From an uncultured Verrucomicrobiota bacterium (GTDB taxonomy: Bacteria; Verrucomicrobiota; Kiritimatiellia; RFP12; UBA1067): DNA of 5,477 nt. Numbering within the stretch: the stretch's first letter is position 1; each line of letters starts with the position of its first letter. This document shows, in pieces, positions 5,465 to 5,477 of the stretch. The position numbers and the translations under genes were made by a program. Under the pieces are notes generated by a model that worked only from the letters and a program-made list of their open reading frames with translations, searched no databases and was not told the origin of the DNA. Where the stretch lies: the NCBI GenBank assembly GCA_945487985.1, contig CALYTX010000103.1, positions 1 through 5,477 on the forward strand, in the 5' to 3' direction.

Positions 5465-5477
5465 TCGGCATCTGAGC

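Overview
The window is a compact, moderately GC-rich bacterial segment of about 5.5 kb with six recognisable genes and almost no free intergenic DNA. Four genes lie on the plus strand (126-4177). Two lie on the minus strand (5403-4149) and converge on them. The set contains a capless iPGM-like metalloenzyme, a ROK-like kinase, an N-acetylhexosamine 1-kinase relative, a pentulose-phosphate epimerase, a dolichol-phosphate-mannose-type glycosyltransferase and a single-domain CoaC. It suggests a Gram-negative carbohydrate-using bacterium. A PVC-type lineage (Lentisphaerota or Kiritimatiellota) is a guess from general similarity, and no marker gene here fixes the phylum.

Layout. Positions 1-85 hold no gene that I can support. 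A strong extended -10 promoter (86-115) drives a metalloenzyme gene (126-983) with a TTG start and practically no 5' leader. After an 84-bp gap comes a tightly packed cluster: a ROK-like kinase (1068-2468, good Shine-Dalgarno), a NahK-like kinase (2473-3507, 4-bp gap) and a ribulose-phosphate 3-epimerase family gene (3509-4177, GTG start, 1-bp gap). The epimerase gene overlaps by 29 bp, tail to tail, with a minus-strand family 2 glycosyltransferase gene (4853-4149). Thirteen bases upstream of that gene ends a minus-strand coaC gene. The coaC gene also has a strong extended -10 promoter placed so that its ATG at 5403 is essentially the transcript's 5' end. Next to this promoter is a 36-bp near-perfect palindrome (5429-5464) carrying a second, outward-facing -35 box for something beyond the right edge.

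How the genes may work together. The kinase-kinase-epimerase cluster looks like a sugar activation or salvage unit. The NahK-like enzyme would make hexosamine 1-phosphates, the ROK-like protein would phosphorylate another sugar or act as a sugar sensor, and the epimerase would interconvert ketose phosphates. The upstream metalloenzyme belongs to the phosphomutase/phosphatase superfamily and could act on the same phosphosugars; this link is inference. The minus-strand pair joins coenzyme A synthesis to lipid-linked sugar transfer, which looks like housekeeping linkage rather than one pathway.

I see no mobile element, CRISPR array, tRNA or rRNA. The most notable signals are the two near-leaderless promoter/start arrangements, the palindrome with back-to-back -35 boxes, and the unusual ROK-like protein with an N-terminal CxC-x4-CxC motif.
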